64,000 nucleotides of DNA, from contig CAIYLH010000054.1 of NCBI GenBank assembly GCA_903927005.1, positions 44,677 to 108,676 on the forward strand. The letters are read 5' to 3'. Shown here piece by piece: positions 50,536 to 62,025 of the stretch. This DNA is from an uncultured Pseudomonadota bacterium (GTDB lineage Bacteria > Pseudomonadota > Gammaproteobacteria > Steroidobacterales > Steroidobacteraceae). A model generated the notes under the pieces. It ran no database searches. It was not told the DNA's origin and was given only the letters and a program-made list of their open reading frames with translations. A program made the position numbers and the translations under genes. The first letter of the stretch is position 1; the number at the start of each line of letters is the position of its first letter.

Positions 50536-50984
50536 GCAGACCTCGCGGCAGGACTGTGGGCGGGATAGCGACCGGCAACTGGCGGTGTCTGGCTGGGAGC
50601 GTCACAAAGCAGGCGCATCGCGACCACGTACACGTCCCAATCCCGCATTCCTTCGATGACACCGATGTACTCACCGTCGCGCAGCACTACCAGCGCCGGC
50701 AACTTGTCGATGCCATAGCGCGTGGCGGCGGCAGCGCTCTGGGTCGGATCCAGGATCGCGGCGCGCATTGCAGGGAAGATCGTCAGCAGCTCTGGCAGCA
50801 CGACGCAGACGTCCCAGCTTTCAGGAGACCGTCCCGGCTCGCCGGTATAAAGCAGCGCCAGCACACCCGGCGCGGCCGCGATGACATCAAGCTGGTCCGC
50901 CGTCACCGTTGGAACGCCGGCGTCGCGCGCCAGGCGCAATAGCAGTTCAGCGAACGCAGCGGCCCGTTGTTCAGCGTATGTCAT
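50532..50984 (-). CDS. hoxO: Thioredoxin-like hydrogenase accessory protein HoxO/HupG (HyaE family)
   Basis: Thioredoxin-like fold; LALLYTGEPGRSPESWDVCVVLPELL, YGIDKLPALVVLRDGEYIGVIEGMRDWDVYV; position. Confidence 0.88.
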   Translation of the reverse strand: MTYAEQRAAAFAELLLRLARDAGVPTVTADQLDVIAAAPGVLALLYTGEPGRSPESWDVCVVLPELLTIFPAMRAAILDPTQSAAAATRYGIDKLPALVVLRDGEYIGVIEGMRDWDVYVVAMRLLCDAPSQTPPVAGRYPAHSPAARSA

Positions 50985-51286
50985 GACTTACCTCGGAGAA
51001 ATTCAGGAAGCTGGGGCTCACGATCGACCAGATCGGGAAAGAACGTGGCCACATCAAACGGCTCTCCACGCTCGATCGCAGCTAGCGCGCCGAGCGCCTG
51101 CGAAATGCGACCTGCGTCGTCAGCGTCCAGATGACCCCGTGCCGCTCCCAGAAAGGTCAGCAGCCAGTCGCCCGGCAGTACTGGAGTCACCAACAGAATG
51201 TCTATGAGGGTCTCGCCGTCCGGACCACGGCACAGCGCCATCGTTTCGGACACCGAGATCACCTGCATAGGAATACCAAGGCACAT
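50981..51286 (-). CDS. hoxL: HypC-family chaperone HoxL/HupF
   Basis: MCLGIPMQVISVSETMALCRGPDGETLIDILLVTPVLPGDWLLTFLGAARGHLD. Confidence 0.92.
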   Translation of the reverse strand: MCLGIPMQVISVSETMALCRGPDGETLIDILLVTPVLPGDWLLTFLGAARGHLDADDAGRISQALGALAAIERGEPFDVATFFPDLVDREPQLPEFLRGKS

Positions 51287-51290
51287 GCGG

Positions 51291-51890
51291 TCACTCGGCT
51301 CGCGGCAGGAAGCGGGCGTCACCAATGCGACAGGCGCTATCGGCCGACGGACGCTCCGTCTCGTAACGAGCAAGACTTAGCGGCGAATCCTCGCCCAGCG
51401 GCACGGCCCGCTGCTGCGGCGCGAGGCCCCACTCCCGCAGCAAGCCGACAGCGATCTCGATGGCCTCGGGAATACGGGCACGCATACCCGGCCGAAGGCT
51501 GCCGCCGTAATCCTCCAATTCGTAAGGCTGCACGCCGATCAGCACGATCGGATCGGGCAAGGTGCCGGTCAGCGCGGCGAGGGCAAGCACCTCTTGGAAG
51601 CCCGTCTGGTGCAGGCTCGTCTTGCGCACCCCGAGATAGCGCGGCACTGCATCGCCGTGCATTACCTTGAGCGTACCGGGCAGGAGCGCGAAATCAATCG
51701 CGTCGAAGATGATCAAGCGGCGAGCGGCCTGCAGGTAGGGCAGCAGGTACAGGCCCTGCGTGCCGCCGTCGAGCGAAGTGCTCCCCACCGGCAGTTCCCA
51801 CTGTGCATGAAAGGCTTCGACACAGCGAACCCCGAAGCCCTCATCGGCCCAAAGCACGTTGCCGATTCCAAGCACCAGCGCCTCGTCCAT
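51291..51890 (-). CDS. hoxM: Hydrogenase large-subunit maturation endopeptidase HoxM/HupD
   Basis: VLGIGNVLWADEGFGVRCVEAFHAQW, DGGTQGLYLLPYLQAARRLIIFDAIDF; hox order. Confidence 0.93.
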   Translation of the reverse strand: MDEALVLGIGNVLWADEGFGVRCVEAFHAQWELPVGSTSLDGGTQGLYLLPYLQAARRLIIFDAIDFALLPGTLKVMHGDAVPRYLGVRKTSLHQTGFQEVLALAALTGTLPDPIVLIGVQPYELEDYGGSLRPGMRARIPEAIEIAVGLLREWGLAPQQRAVPLGEDSPLSLARYETERPSADSACRIGDARFLPRAE

Positions 51891-51918
51891 GGCACACCCT
51901 CCGTCTCAGGGAGGAACT

Positions 51919-51935
51919 GTAACGGCCGCCGTTAC
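51919..51935. promoter_or_regulatory. 17-bp perfect palindrome GTAACGG-ccg-CCGTTAC, candidate operator upstream of hoxM
   Basis: Read directly in the 51891-52015 gap; matches the arms of the element at 56077. Confidence 0.6.
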
Positions 51936-52015
51936 GCCTCACCTATACGGAGGTACCGCAGAATACTTGGGAAGTCGCGCAGCGTCGCTGCAGCGAGCCG
52001 CAACGGCCGCAAGAG

Positions 52016-52357
52016 TCAGGATCTGGCGTCGTATTCGAGCCGGGCCCGGTGCAGATCCCATGCCGCCTGCAGGTGCAGCCACAACTCCGGTCCTGTACCG
52101 AAGTACCTGGCAAGTCGCAGTGCGGTGTCCGGCGTCAGCCCGCGACGCCCATTCACGATTTCGTTCACCCGTCGCCTGGAAACGCCGAGTGCCTTGGCGA
52201 GGCCTTCCTGCGACAGGCTGAGTGGCTGCAGGAAGCGGGAATCCAGGAACTGACCCGGATGCTGGGGTCGCCGCCCGCGCAGCGCAGGACGCGGCCCCGA
52301 GACCTCGCTTCTTGCAACCGCTACCACGCTATTAATCCTTAAACGTCCTATAGCCAC
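52016..52357 (-). CDS. HigA-like XRE-family DNA-binding protein, orphan within the hox operon (start may be GTG at 52327)
   Basis: HPGQFLDSRFLQPLSLSQEGLAKALGVSRRRVNEIVNGRRGLTPDTALRLARYFGTGPELWLHLQAAWDLHRA is typical HigA/VapI-type HTH. Confidence 0.87.
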   Translation of the reverse strand: MAIGRLRINSVVAVARSEVSGPRPALRGRRPQHPGQFLDSRFLQPLSLSQEGLAKALGVSRRRVNEIVNGRRGLTPDTALRLARYFGTGPELWLHLQAAWDLHRARLEYDARS

Positions 52358-53033
52358 TCACCATCGTGCTGACGATACTCTCACGAGTCGTCACGTCCTG
52401 ACGCAGGACCATGTACAGATGGACGATGAAAAACGTGACCATCAGCCACATGCCAAGGTGATGCCAGGTGTGCACATTCTGGCTCTGCCCGAACAGCGGA
52501 ATCACCCAACCGAACAGCATATCCGACCACGTGCCCTTGCCCGCACCTTCCGAATACAGCGCAAAGCCCGTTATCATCATGAAGAAGGATACCGGCACGA
52601 GCATGAACGCCATGGCCGCCTGCGCCATCGGGTTGTGGCCGCTGTACTTGATCTCCCGCACGTGCATGAACGCGTACGATTTTACGTCGTACATGAACTC
52701 CTGCCACCAGATCTTGTTGAAGATCGGCACCAGGAACAGCTGACGGGCGTAGTCGTTTCCAACAAACGCCCAGTAGATCCGCAGCAGCCAGGAAACTGCG
52801 AGCGTGTAACCTGAGGCAAAGTGCGCGAAGCGGATATAGCCGAACAGAAAGTGCTCGGAAGCCTCGCCACTAACGGACGGCGGAGGGTATGAAATCAGCA
52901 GTCCCGTAACGATCAGAACGGTGACCGCTATTACCATCACCCAGTGCCAGAGCCGCACCGGTGCCTCGTAGATGTAGATCGACTTCAGGTCCTTGTTGCG
53001 AGGATCCGTGTCGACTGAGTTGTGGAGCAACAT
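52332..53033 (-). CDS. hoxZ: [NiFe]-hydrogenase b-type cytochrome subunit HoxZ/HupC
   Basis: IYEAPVRLWHWVMVIAVTVLIVTGLLISYPPPSVSGEASEHFLFGYIRFAHFASGYTL; WHHLGMWLMVTFFIVHLYMVLRQDV. Confidence 0.95.
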   Translation of the reverse strand: MLLHNSVDTDPRNKDLKSIYIYEAPVRLWHWVMVIAVTVLIVTGLLISYPPPSVSGEASEHFLFGYIRFAHFASGYTLAVSWLLRIYWAFVGNDYARQLFLVPIFNKIWWQEFMYDVKSYAFMHVREIKYSGHNPMAQAAMAFMLVPVSFFMMITGFALYSEGAGKGTWSDMLFGWVIPLFGQSQNVHTWHHLGMWLMVTFFIVHLYMVLRQDVTTRESIVSTMVSGYRTFKD

Positions 53034-53056
53034 GAGCGTCTCCTTTCAGTCGCGGC

Positions 53057-54847
<1,791 letters not shown>

Positions 54848-54859
54848 GACCGTGCTCCC

Positions 54860-55951
54860 TCACTCGCCCGAGCCGTCTTTGCCGAAACCTTTGCCGTGGT
54901 CGAGCTTGGCGCGCTTGAGCGCCGTAATGCCCGCATGCACTGCAACACCGGCGGCGGTAACCGCCGCGAGCGTCCCGCCGACCTTGTCAGCGTTGGCTTC
55001 GATTCCGAACTGCTTGATGCCCGTGACCCGATCGTAGAACGAGCCCTTGTCCCAGAAACCGTCTTCGGAGCAGCCAATGCAGCCGTGACCCGATCCGATC
55101 GGGAATGACACGCCCTCGTTCCAGCGCGTGGTCGAGCAAGCGTTGTAGGTCGTCGGCCCCTTGCAGCCCATCTTGTAGAGGCAGTGGCCCTTGCGCGCGC
55201 CCTCGTCGTCCCAGCTCTCGACGAACTGGCCAGCGTCAAAATGCGGGCGGCGGTAGCACTTGTCGTGAATTCTCTGGCCGTAGAACATCTTTGGCCGCCC
55301 CTGGCGGTCGAGTTCCGGCAACCGATCAAAGGTCAGCATGTAGGTGACGACCGCGGTCATCACCTCGGCGATCGGCGGGCAGCCAGGCACCTTGATGATC
55401 GGCTTGTCAAAGATGACCTTGTCGATCGGCACCGCGTTGGTCGGGTTGGGCTTTGCCGCCTGCACACAACCCCAGGAAGCGCACGCGCCCCAGGCGATGA
55501 CGGCCTTGGCGTCCTTGGCGACTCGCTTGAGCTCCTCGACGAACGGCTTGCCGCCCGTGATGCAGTACATCCCGTCCTCGTTGAGCGGCGGGTTGCCCTC
55601 GACGGCGAGGATGTAGTTGCCCTTGTACTTGGCGATGACCTCATCGAGGCACGCCTGAGCCTGCAGGCCCGCGGACGCCATCAATGTGTCGTCGTAGTCG
55701 AGCGACAGCATCGACAGCACGACATCCTTGGCGAGGGGATGTGCCGAACGGATGAAGGACTCCGAACAGCAGGTGCACTCCAGGCCGTGCAGCCACAGGA
55801 CGGGCGTGCGCGGCTTGGTCTCCAGCGCATGCGCTATCTGCGGCGCAAAGTAGGATCCGAGCCCCAGCGAGGTCGCTGTCAGGCTGCAGAACTTAAGGAA
55901 GCTGCGCCGGCTAATGCCCTGGCGGCGCAGTACGTCGTAGAACGTCTCCAT
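54860..55951 (-). CDS. hoxK: [NiFe]-hydrogenase small subunit, Tat-exported, O2-tolerant (six-Cys proximal cluster) type
   Basis: Tat motif [71 protein letters not shown]. Confidence 0.97.
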   Translation of the reverse strand: METFYDVLRRQGISRRSFLKFCSLTATSLGLGSYFAPQIAHALETKPRTPVLWLHGLECTCCSESFIRSAHPLAKDVVLSMLSLDYDDTLMASAGLQAQACLDEVIAKYKGNYILAVEGNPPLNEDGMYCITGGKPFVEELKRVAKDAKAVIAWGACASWGCVQAAKPNPTNAVPIDKVIFDKPIIKVPGCPPIAEVMTAVVTYMLTFDRLPELDRQGRPKMFYGQRIHDKCYRRPHFDAGQFVESWDDEGARKGHCLYKMGCKGPTTYNACSTTRWNEGVSFPIGSGHGCIGCSEDGFWDKGSFYDRVTGIKQFGIEANADKVGGTLAAVTAAGVAVHAGITALKRAKLDHGKGFGKDGSGE

Positions 55952-56076
55952 TCCGACCCCCCGCCGGGCGCGTGGTGAGGGTACGTGCGCCCGTGCTTAC
56001 GGGACCGATGAGGCGCGCAGCCGCTGGCGAGGCCTATCCGTAAACACCGAAATTGGCGTTGAGTCTGTGGATCACC

Positions 56077-56093
56077 GTAACGGACCCCGTTAC
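56077..56093. promoter_or_regulatory. 17-bp perfect palindrome GTAACGG-acc-CCGTTAC, candidate operator upstream of hoxK
   Basis: Read directly; same arms and spacer length as 51919-51935. Confidence 0.6.
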
Positions 56094-56094
56094 A

Positions 56095-56116
56095 GGGGCC
56101 GCCCTGCGGCGGCCCC
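56095..56116 (-). terminator. Strong hairpin downstream of ald
   Basis: GGGGCCGCC-ctgc-GGCGGCCCC, 9-bp stem/4-nt loop 13 bp past the ald stop; no U tract. Confidence 0.5.
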
Positions 56117-56128
56117 CTTACGGGTCGA

Positions 56129-57244
56129 TCAGCCGCGGCTGAAAGTGTGGGCGCTGTACGGCAGGCCCAGGTCGCGAGCGACCGCTTCGAAGGTCAGCTT
56201 GCCGGCGTGGATGTTCAGGCCCTTGGCAAAGCCCGGATCACGCGCAAGCGCCTTTTCCCAGCCCAGGTCCGCGATCGCCCGCACGTACGGCAACGTCGCG
56301 TTGGTCAGGGCAAAGGTCGAGGTGCGCGGCACGGCGCCCGGCATGTTGGTGACGCAGTAGTGCACGACACCATCGAGCGTGTACGTCGGCGTCGAGTGAG
56401 TCGTCGGACGACTGGTCTCGAAGCAGCCACCCTGGTCGATCGCGATGTCGACCATCACGGCACCGGGCTTCATGCGCTTGACCATGTCGTGGGTCACCAG
56501 CTTCGGAGCCGCGGCACCCGCCACCAGCACGGCACCAATCACGAGGTCAGCATCAAGCACGAGCTTCTCGATCGCATCAGCCGTCGAGTAGACCGTCTTC
56601 AGCGAACCGCCGAACTGGGTCGACAGCTCCCGCAGACGCTTGGTCGAACGGTCGACGACGGTAACGTCGGCACGCATGCCAGTCGCCATCTCCGCCGCGT
56701 GCGTACCGGACACGCCACCGCCAAGGATCACGACCTTGGCCGGCGCCACGCCCGGCACGCCGCCGAGCAGCACGCCGAGGCCGCCGTTGGCCTTCTGCAG
56801 TGCGGTCGCACCGACCTGCACTGACATGCGGCCCGCCACTTCGCTCATTGGCGTCAGCAGCGGCAGGCTGCCATCGGGCCAGGTGACGGTTTCATAAGCA
56901 ATCGCGGTGGCACCGGAGGCGAGCAGCGCCTCTGTCTGCGCCTTGTCGGCCGCCAGGTGCAGGTAGGTGAACAAGACCTGACCGGCGTGCAGCATCTGGC
57001 ACTCAACGGTCTGCGGCTCCTTCACCTTCACGATCAGCTCGGCCGAATCGAAGACTTCCTTGGCGGTCGCGAGAATTCGCGCGCCAGCGGCCTGGTACTC
57101 CGCATCGTCCACGCCGATACCGGCGCCGGCGTTCGTCTCAACCGATACCTGGTGGCCGGCCGCCACCAGCTCACGGACACCCGCCGGCGTCAGCCCAACG
57201 CGGTATTCATGAATCTTGATCTCTTTGGGAACGCCGATACGCAT
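56129..57244 (-). CDS. ald: Alanine dehydrogenase
   Basis: [67 protein letters not shown] at 57244. Confidence 0.97.
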   Translation of the reverse strand: MRIGVPKEIKIHEYRVGLTPAGVRELVAAGHQVSVETNAGAGIGVDDAEYQAAGARILATAKEVFDSAELIVKVKEPQTVECQMLHAGQVLFTYLHLAADKAQTEALLASGATAIAYETVTWPDGSLPLLTPMSEVAGRMSVQVGATALQKANGGLGVLLGGVPGVAPAKVVILGGGVSGTHAAEMATGMRADVTVVDRSTKRLRELSTQFGGSLKTVYSTADAIEKLVLDADLVIGAVLVAGAAAPKLVTHDMVKRMKPGAVMVDIAIDQGGCFETSRPTTHSTPTYTLDGVVHYCVTNMPGAVPRTSTFALTNATLPYVRAIADLGWEKALARDPGFAKGLNIHAGKLTFEAVARDLGLPYSAHTFSRG

Positions 57245-57318
57245 CACAACTCTCCTGCGGTGAAAACTGTGATCACTGTAACCATCGCGATCTGGCAGGC
57301 TCTTGCAAACGCAGCGCA

Positions 57319-57335
57319 GCATTTAGGTTAAATGC
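57319..57335. promoter_or_regulatory. 17-bp palindrome GCATTTA-ggt-TAAATGC in the ald/lrp divergent intergenic region
   Basis: Perfect 7-3-7 inverted repeat between divergent ald and Lrp-family gene. Confidence 0.6.
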
Positions 57336-57380
57336 GCAAGGTTTCTTTACAAAATTCAATATTCACGCAAGAATCTGCCA

Positions 57381-57842
57381 ATGACCCTCGATCGCTACGA
57401 CCGCACGATCCTGCAGGCCCTGCAGCGCGAAGGACGGATCACCAACAGCGAGCTGGCCGCCCGGGCCAGCCTGTCGGAGTCCGCCTGCCTGCGGCGGGTA
57501 CGCGCACTGGAGGCTTCGGGCCTGATCGAAGGCTACGCAGCCGTGCTCAGCGAGCAAAAGGCCGGGCTCGGCGTTAACGTGTTCGTGTCGATCACGCTCG
57601 AGCGGCAGGAGCGAGCGGACCTTGCTGCCTTCGAGCAGGCCGTGCGCAAGGTGCCCGAAATCATGGAGTGCTACCTGATGTCGGGCGACTACGACTACCT
57701 GCTGCGGGTGGTCGTCGCCGACACGGCGGACTTCGAGCGCGTACACAGCCGCCACCTGACCAGCCTGCCGCATGTCTCCCGCGTGCACTCCAGCTTCGCG
57801 CTGCGAACGGTACAGAAGTCGCGGGAACTGCCGGTGCGCTAA
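57381..57842 (+). CDS. Lrp/AsnC-family transcriptional regulator
   Basis: LDRYDRTILQALQREGRITNSELAARASLSESACLRRVRALEASGLIEGYAAVL; YLMSGDYDYLLRVVVAD. Confidence 0.95.
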   Translation: MTLDRYDRTILQALQREGRITNSELAARASLSESACLRRVRALEASGLIEGYAAVLSEQKAGLGVNVFVSITLERQERADLAAFEQAVRKVPEIMECYLMSGDYDYLLRVVVADTADFERVHSRHLTSLPHVSRVHSSFALRTVQKSRELPVR

Positions 57843-58086
57843 ACGGCGCGCAGCGTCCTTGATGCGGCGAACTATTCCAACCCGGTGACAACGCCGATTG
57901 ATTCGGCGCCAGTGGCTGCGGCAACGCGAGCATGGCAAGACGCGCATGGGCTGCGAGGGGTGAATCCATAGCCCCAGTTCCAGGACGCTCCAAACTGAGT
58001 CGGCGAGTTCGGCCTCTGACGGCCTTTTCGCGCCCTGCCGTGGCAGCACTTTGGCACGGGTCAGGATCACGTGTATCCTCCGCCTC

Positions 58087-58178
58087 CTTGCTGGGGTGGC
58101 CCTCTGTGGGCCTGAGATGCGGGATGGTCCCGCAAACCCGTTGAACCTGATCCGGTTAGTACCGGCGTAGGGAGCGCA
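58087..58178 (+). ncRNA. TPP (THI-box) riboswitch aptamer
   Basis: GGGGTGGCCC...GGGCCTGAGATG...ACCCGTTGAACCTGATCCGGTTAGTACCGGCGTAGGGAG, the canonical conserved TPP core. Confidence 0.95.
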
Positions 58179-60362
58179 ATGTCCGCCCTCTTTTGCATGC
58201 GGAACCTCTGGTTCCGCCCCGTGCCACTCATTCTGGCCACGCTCGCAACCGTTGCGACGGGCAGCGACTGCATCGCCGCCACAGCCGCCGGCGAACTCGC
58301 TGAGGTCGTCGTGACCGCCACACTCCGGCCCATGCCGGAGCAGCACGTCGCAGGCAGCGTGACTGTGCTCGACCGCGGCACGCTGCACGATGCCGGACAG
58401 CAGCACCTGGAAGAGACGCTCGCACTGATCCCAAACCTCAACTGGTCCGGCGACAGCAACCGACCGCGCTACTTCCAGCTGCGCGGCATAGGCGAACTCG
58501 AGCAGTACGAGGGCGCGCCCAACCCCTCGGTCGGATTGCTGATCGACGACATCGACTTCAGCGGTCTGGGCGGCGCGGCCACGCTATTCGACGTCGCGCA
58601 AGTGGAGGTGCTGCGCGGCCCACAGGGGACGCGCTACGGCGCCAACGCGCTGGCGGGCCTGATCTACGTCACCAGCGCAGCGCCGCAAGAGCAGTTCGGC
58701 GGACACCTCGAGGCCAGTACCGGCACTTACGGCACACACAGCCTCGGCGGCGTCGTGACCGGCCCCATTGCCGCACTGGATTCAACGTTCCGGCTCGCGG
58801 CCCAACGCGAGAGCAGCGACGGCTACTACTACAACGACTACCTGCACCGGCACGACACCAACGGCCGCGATGAACTCACCCTGCGCGGCCGGTGGCACTA
58901 CCAGCCCTCCGACGTGCTCGCACTTGAGGTCAGCGCCCTACACGTGCAGCTCGACAACGGCTACGACGCCTTCGCCGTCGACAACAGCCGCACAACGCAC
59001 TCGGACCATCCGGGCAGCGATGCGCAGCACTCCACGGGCGCCTCTGCCCGACTGACCTACAGCGGTCTTGCCGCCAAGACACTCACCGCGATCGCGACCT
59101 ACGCGGACACCCGCGTAAGGTATGGATATGACGGCGACTGGGGTAACAACGCGTACTGGTCGCCCTACATCTACGACTTTACCGAGCTGCAACAGCGCCA
59201 TCGGCTTACCGCGACGACCGAGCTGCGCCTGGCGAGCGCGCCAGCACCGGGCGCCTCCTGGCTGGTTGGTGCCTACGCAATGTCCCTGCGCGAGCGTTTC
59301 AGCGACACCAGCGCGGGACTTTCGGTCGATCCGCTCTACGGCACGTATCAGCAGGACACGCTGACCGACAGCAGCTACCAGTCGCGCACCCTCGCCGTGT
59401 TCGGGGTACTGGAGAGCGACCCGGCCCGCAAACTGCACGGCTCGGTGGGACTGCGCGGTGAGCGTCACAGCGCGAATTACTCAGACCTCGTTCAAGACCG
59501 GATCTACGACCAATCCTCCGCGCATGCGTTCCATCCCAATGAAATGCTGTGGGGTGGCCACGCCTCACTCAGTTATGAACTGTCGCAGCGCTCCAGTGCC
59601 TATCTGCAGGCAGCACGCGGCTTCAAGGCGGGCGGCTTCAACCTGAGCCAGGGACTGCTAACAACCGAGATCGCGTTCCGGCCAGAGTCCGACTGGAACC
59701 TCGAGACCGGCTACAAGCTGCGATCCATCGACAGACGCTGGAGCCTGAATGTCGCCGTATTCGCGCTTTTTCGGCGCGACGCGCAGATCAAGACCAGCGT
59801 GCAGACCGACCCGACCAACCCGAACACGTTCATCCTGTACACGGGCAACGCGGCAAGCGGCACCAACTACGGCGCTGAACTCGCCGGCCGCTGGCAGTGG
59901 AGCCGCAGGCTCACGCTGGGCGCGACACTTGGCCTGCTGCACACCTCGTTCCAGGACTTCGTGCGTGTCGCAGACAGCGGCACGCAGAGCGTGTCGCGGG
60001 AACTCGCCGACGCCCCACGCTGGCAAGCGGCGGTGGATGCGACCTACCGCAACCCCAATGGCCTGTTCGCCCGTCTGGACGTGAGCGGTCGCGGCAGCTT
60101 CTACTTCGACCTGCCGCCGAACCCGACCCGCTCCTCGCCATATGCCCTGGCCAACACAAAGATCGGCTGGGAGTCAGCACAGTGGTCGGTCTACGCCTGG
60201 TGCCGCAACCTGACCGACCGGAACTATCCGGTGCGCGGGTTCTACTTCGGACTGGAGCCACCGGACTATCCGAACAAGCTCTATGTGCAGTGGGGCGAGC
60301 CGCGCACGTTCGGCGCAAGCGCAAGTTATCGCTTCGGCGGCGCGGTAGCCCGCGATCAGTAG
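58179..60362 (+). CDS. TonB-dependent receptor under TPP riboswitch control (putative thiamin(e) outer-membrane transporter)
   Basis: Signal peptide; LAEVVVTATLRPMPEQHVAGSVTVLDRG; QVEVLRGPQGTRYGANALAGLIYVTS; C-terminal TFGASASYRFGG. Confidence 0.93.
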   Translation: MSALFCMRNLWFRPVPLILATLATVATGSDCIAATAAGELAEVVVTATLRPMPEQHVAGSVTVLDRGTLHDAGQQHLEETLALIPNLNWSGDSNRPRYFQLRGIGELEQYEGAPNPSVGLLIDDIDFSGLGGAATLFDVAQVEVLRGPQGTRYGANALAGLIYVTSAAPQEQFGGHLEASTGTYGTHSLGGVVTGPIAALDSTFRLAAQRESSDGYYYNDYLHRHDTNGRDELTLRGRWHYQPSDVLALEVSALHVQLDNGYDAFAVDNSRTTHSDHPGSDAQHSTGASARLTYSGLAAKTLTAIATYADTRVRYGYDGDWGNNAYWSPYIYDFTELQQRHRLTATTELRLASAPAPGASWLVGAYAMSLRERFSDTSAGLSVDPLYGTYQQDTLTDSSYQSRTLAVFGVLESDPARKLHGSVGLRGERHSANYSDLVQDRIYDQSSAHAFHPNEMLWGGHASLSYELSQRSSAYLQAARGFKAGGFNLSQGLLTTEIAFRPESDWNLETGYKLRSIDRRWSLNVAVFALFRRDAQIKTSVQTDPTNPNTFILYTGNAASGTNYGAELAGRWQWSRRLTLGATLGLLHTSFQDFVRVADSGTQSVSRELADAPRWQAAVDATYRNPNGLFARLDVSGRGSFYFDLPPNPTRSSPYALANTKIGWESAQWSVYAWCRNLTDRNYPVRGFYFGLEPPDYPNKLYVQWGEPRTFGASASYRFGGAVARDQ

Positions 60363-60396
60363 CCAGTGAACGACGCGGCGGACTCCGCCTGCAGCA

Positions 60397-61473
60397 TCAG
60401 CGGTGGTAGCAGCGCGCCAGCCGAGTCGACAGGCGGGTCAACAGCTCATAGTTGACGGTACCGGCAAGATCAGCCGCTTCCTCCAGCGACACGCCACCCC
60501 CGAGCAGGTCGGCCGTATCGCCAACGCGCACCGCGTCAGCCGACAACGACGAGACATCGAGGGTCGTCAGATCCATCGAGACACGGCCGATCACGGGCAC
60601 CCGCGCTCCTGCGATCCAGGCGTAGCCGCGATTACCCAGCGCGCGGGGATAGCCATCGGCATAGCCCGCACCGACGGTCGCGATGCGTGCCGGCGGGCGA
60701 ACGCGCGCACTGGCGCCGTAACCGACCGTCGCCTCGTCGTGCAGTTCGCGCACCTGCAGCACGCGCGCCTCGAGACGGACGACCGGCTGCATCGGGTTCG
60801 CGCCGCTGGCCAGCGGTCGCCCGCCGAAGAGCGCAAGCCCGGGTCGCACAAGGTCACCACGGAAGTCCGCGCCGAGCAACGTACCGGCCGAGTTGCCAAT
60901 GCTGGTAGGCGCGGCCGGGAGCTGCGCACGCAGTGCCGCGAAACGCTCCACCTGCAGCCTGTTGAGCGGATGCCCTGGCTCATCGGCGCAAGCAAGGTGG
61001 GTCATGACCAGCATCAGGTTCAGCGCCGCGAGCGGTGACGGCAGGGCGGTGAGCGCCGCAACATCTGCAGCGTCGAGGCCGGCCCGCATCATGCCGGTAT
61101 CGAGCTGCAGCACCGCCGGGGCGCTGCCGCCGCGCACTGCCCATTCATGGACCTCCGCGGGGGTATTCAGGACAGGCACCAGCCGCGCCGCGAGGCAGCT
61201 GGCGACGTCGCCGCCGGCTCCCTCGAGGACCAGCACTCGAATCGACGGCTGCAACAGCCGCAGCTCGAGACCTTCCGCCAGCGAGGAGACGAAGAAAGTC
61301 TCGCAGCCCGCGGCCACCAGCGCCTCGGCGACGGGCCCGACGCCCAATCCATAGGCATTGGCCTTGACCACGGCAGAGACGCGCGCGGGCGCCGCGATGC
61401 GGCACAACGCACGGTAGTTGGCCACCAGCGCGGCAAGATCGATGTGCAGTTGGGCGGGCGGCAGGGCCGACAT
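60397..61473 (-). CDS. alr: Alanine racemase
   Basis: LHIDLAALVANYRALCRIAAPARVSAVVKANAYGLG PLP lysine motif; ARVPVIGRVSMDLTTLDVS; ATG at 61473. Confidence 0.95.
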   Translation of the reverse strand: MSALPPAQLHIDLAALVANYRALCRIAAPARVSAVVKANAYGLGVGPVAEALVAAGCETFFVSSLAEGLELRLLQPSIRVLVLEGAGGDVASCLAARLVPVLNTPAEVHEWAVRGGSAPAVLQLDTGMMRAGLDAADVAALTALPSPLAALNLMLVMTHLACADEPGHPLNRLQVERFAALRAQLPAAPTSIGNSAGTLLGADFRGDLVRPGLALFGGRPLASGANPMQPVVRLEARVLQVRELHDEATVGYGASARVRPPARIATVGAGYADGYPRALGNRGYAWIAGARVPVIGRVSMDLTTLDVSSLSADAVRVGDTADLLGGGVSLEEAADLAGTVNYELLTRLSTRLARCYHR

Positions 61474-61628
61474 CACCCGAGAGGTGTCATTCACTCGGCG
61501 TCTCACAGCCCGGCGTGGAAGGCCCAGTCTACGACCTGGCGAGGCGGCGTGGGGAGCCGGTGCTTCTGCGCCGCCTCGCCGTCTGCTAGGTTGGGCGCCT
61601 GCCCACAAGGATCCGCCGGAGACCTGCG

Positions 61629-62003
61629 ATGAACGCCCAGCCTGAAGCCCGTTTTGACGTCGACAACCTGTACCGCGAGGAGTCCTACACCGATCGTCGG
61701 GTTGGAACGCTACGAGTCCTCGTGCCCGTCAAGTCCGACGGCGGCGCCGATCCCAGCCGACCGACGCTCTATGTCGGCCAGATCCAGGTGATGACGCCGA
61801 TGGGCGCTCTACCCATCACCTTCGAACTCGACCAGGCCAAGACACTCGCCGAGGCGATCGCCGGCTTTGGCGATGGTGCAAAAATCGGCATCGAGGAAAC
61901 GATGCGCGAACTCGAACAGATGCGGCGCGAGCAGGCATCCTCACTCGTGATCCCGGAGCCGGGCGGCGGCCGGCCGGCCGGCGGTCGCATCCGGATGCCC
62001 TGA
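61629..62003 (+). CDS. Conserved-looking hypothetical protein, about 124 aa
   Basis: Good ATG; ORF directly upstream of and co-directional with modB; no family recognised. Confidence 0.7.
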   Translation: MNAQPEARFDVDNLYREESYTDRRVGTLRVLVPVKSDGGADPSRPTLYVGQIQVMTPMGALPITFELDQAKTLAEAIAGFGDGAKIGIEETMRELEQMRREQASSLVIPEPGGGRPAGGRIRMP

Positions 62004-62025
62004 TCGCCCACTCCGGACATTGCCT

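Noticed and set aside
55952-56130. Sigma-54 (-24/-12) promoter for hoxK
   Set aside because: No GCAA-N4/5-GTGCCA-like pattern (reverse orientation) seen in the upstream region.
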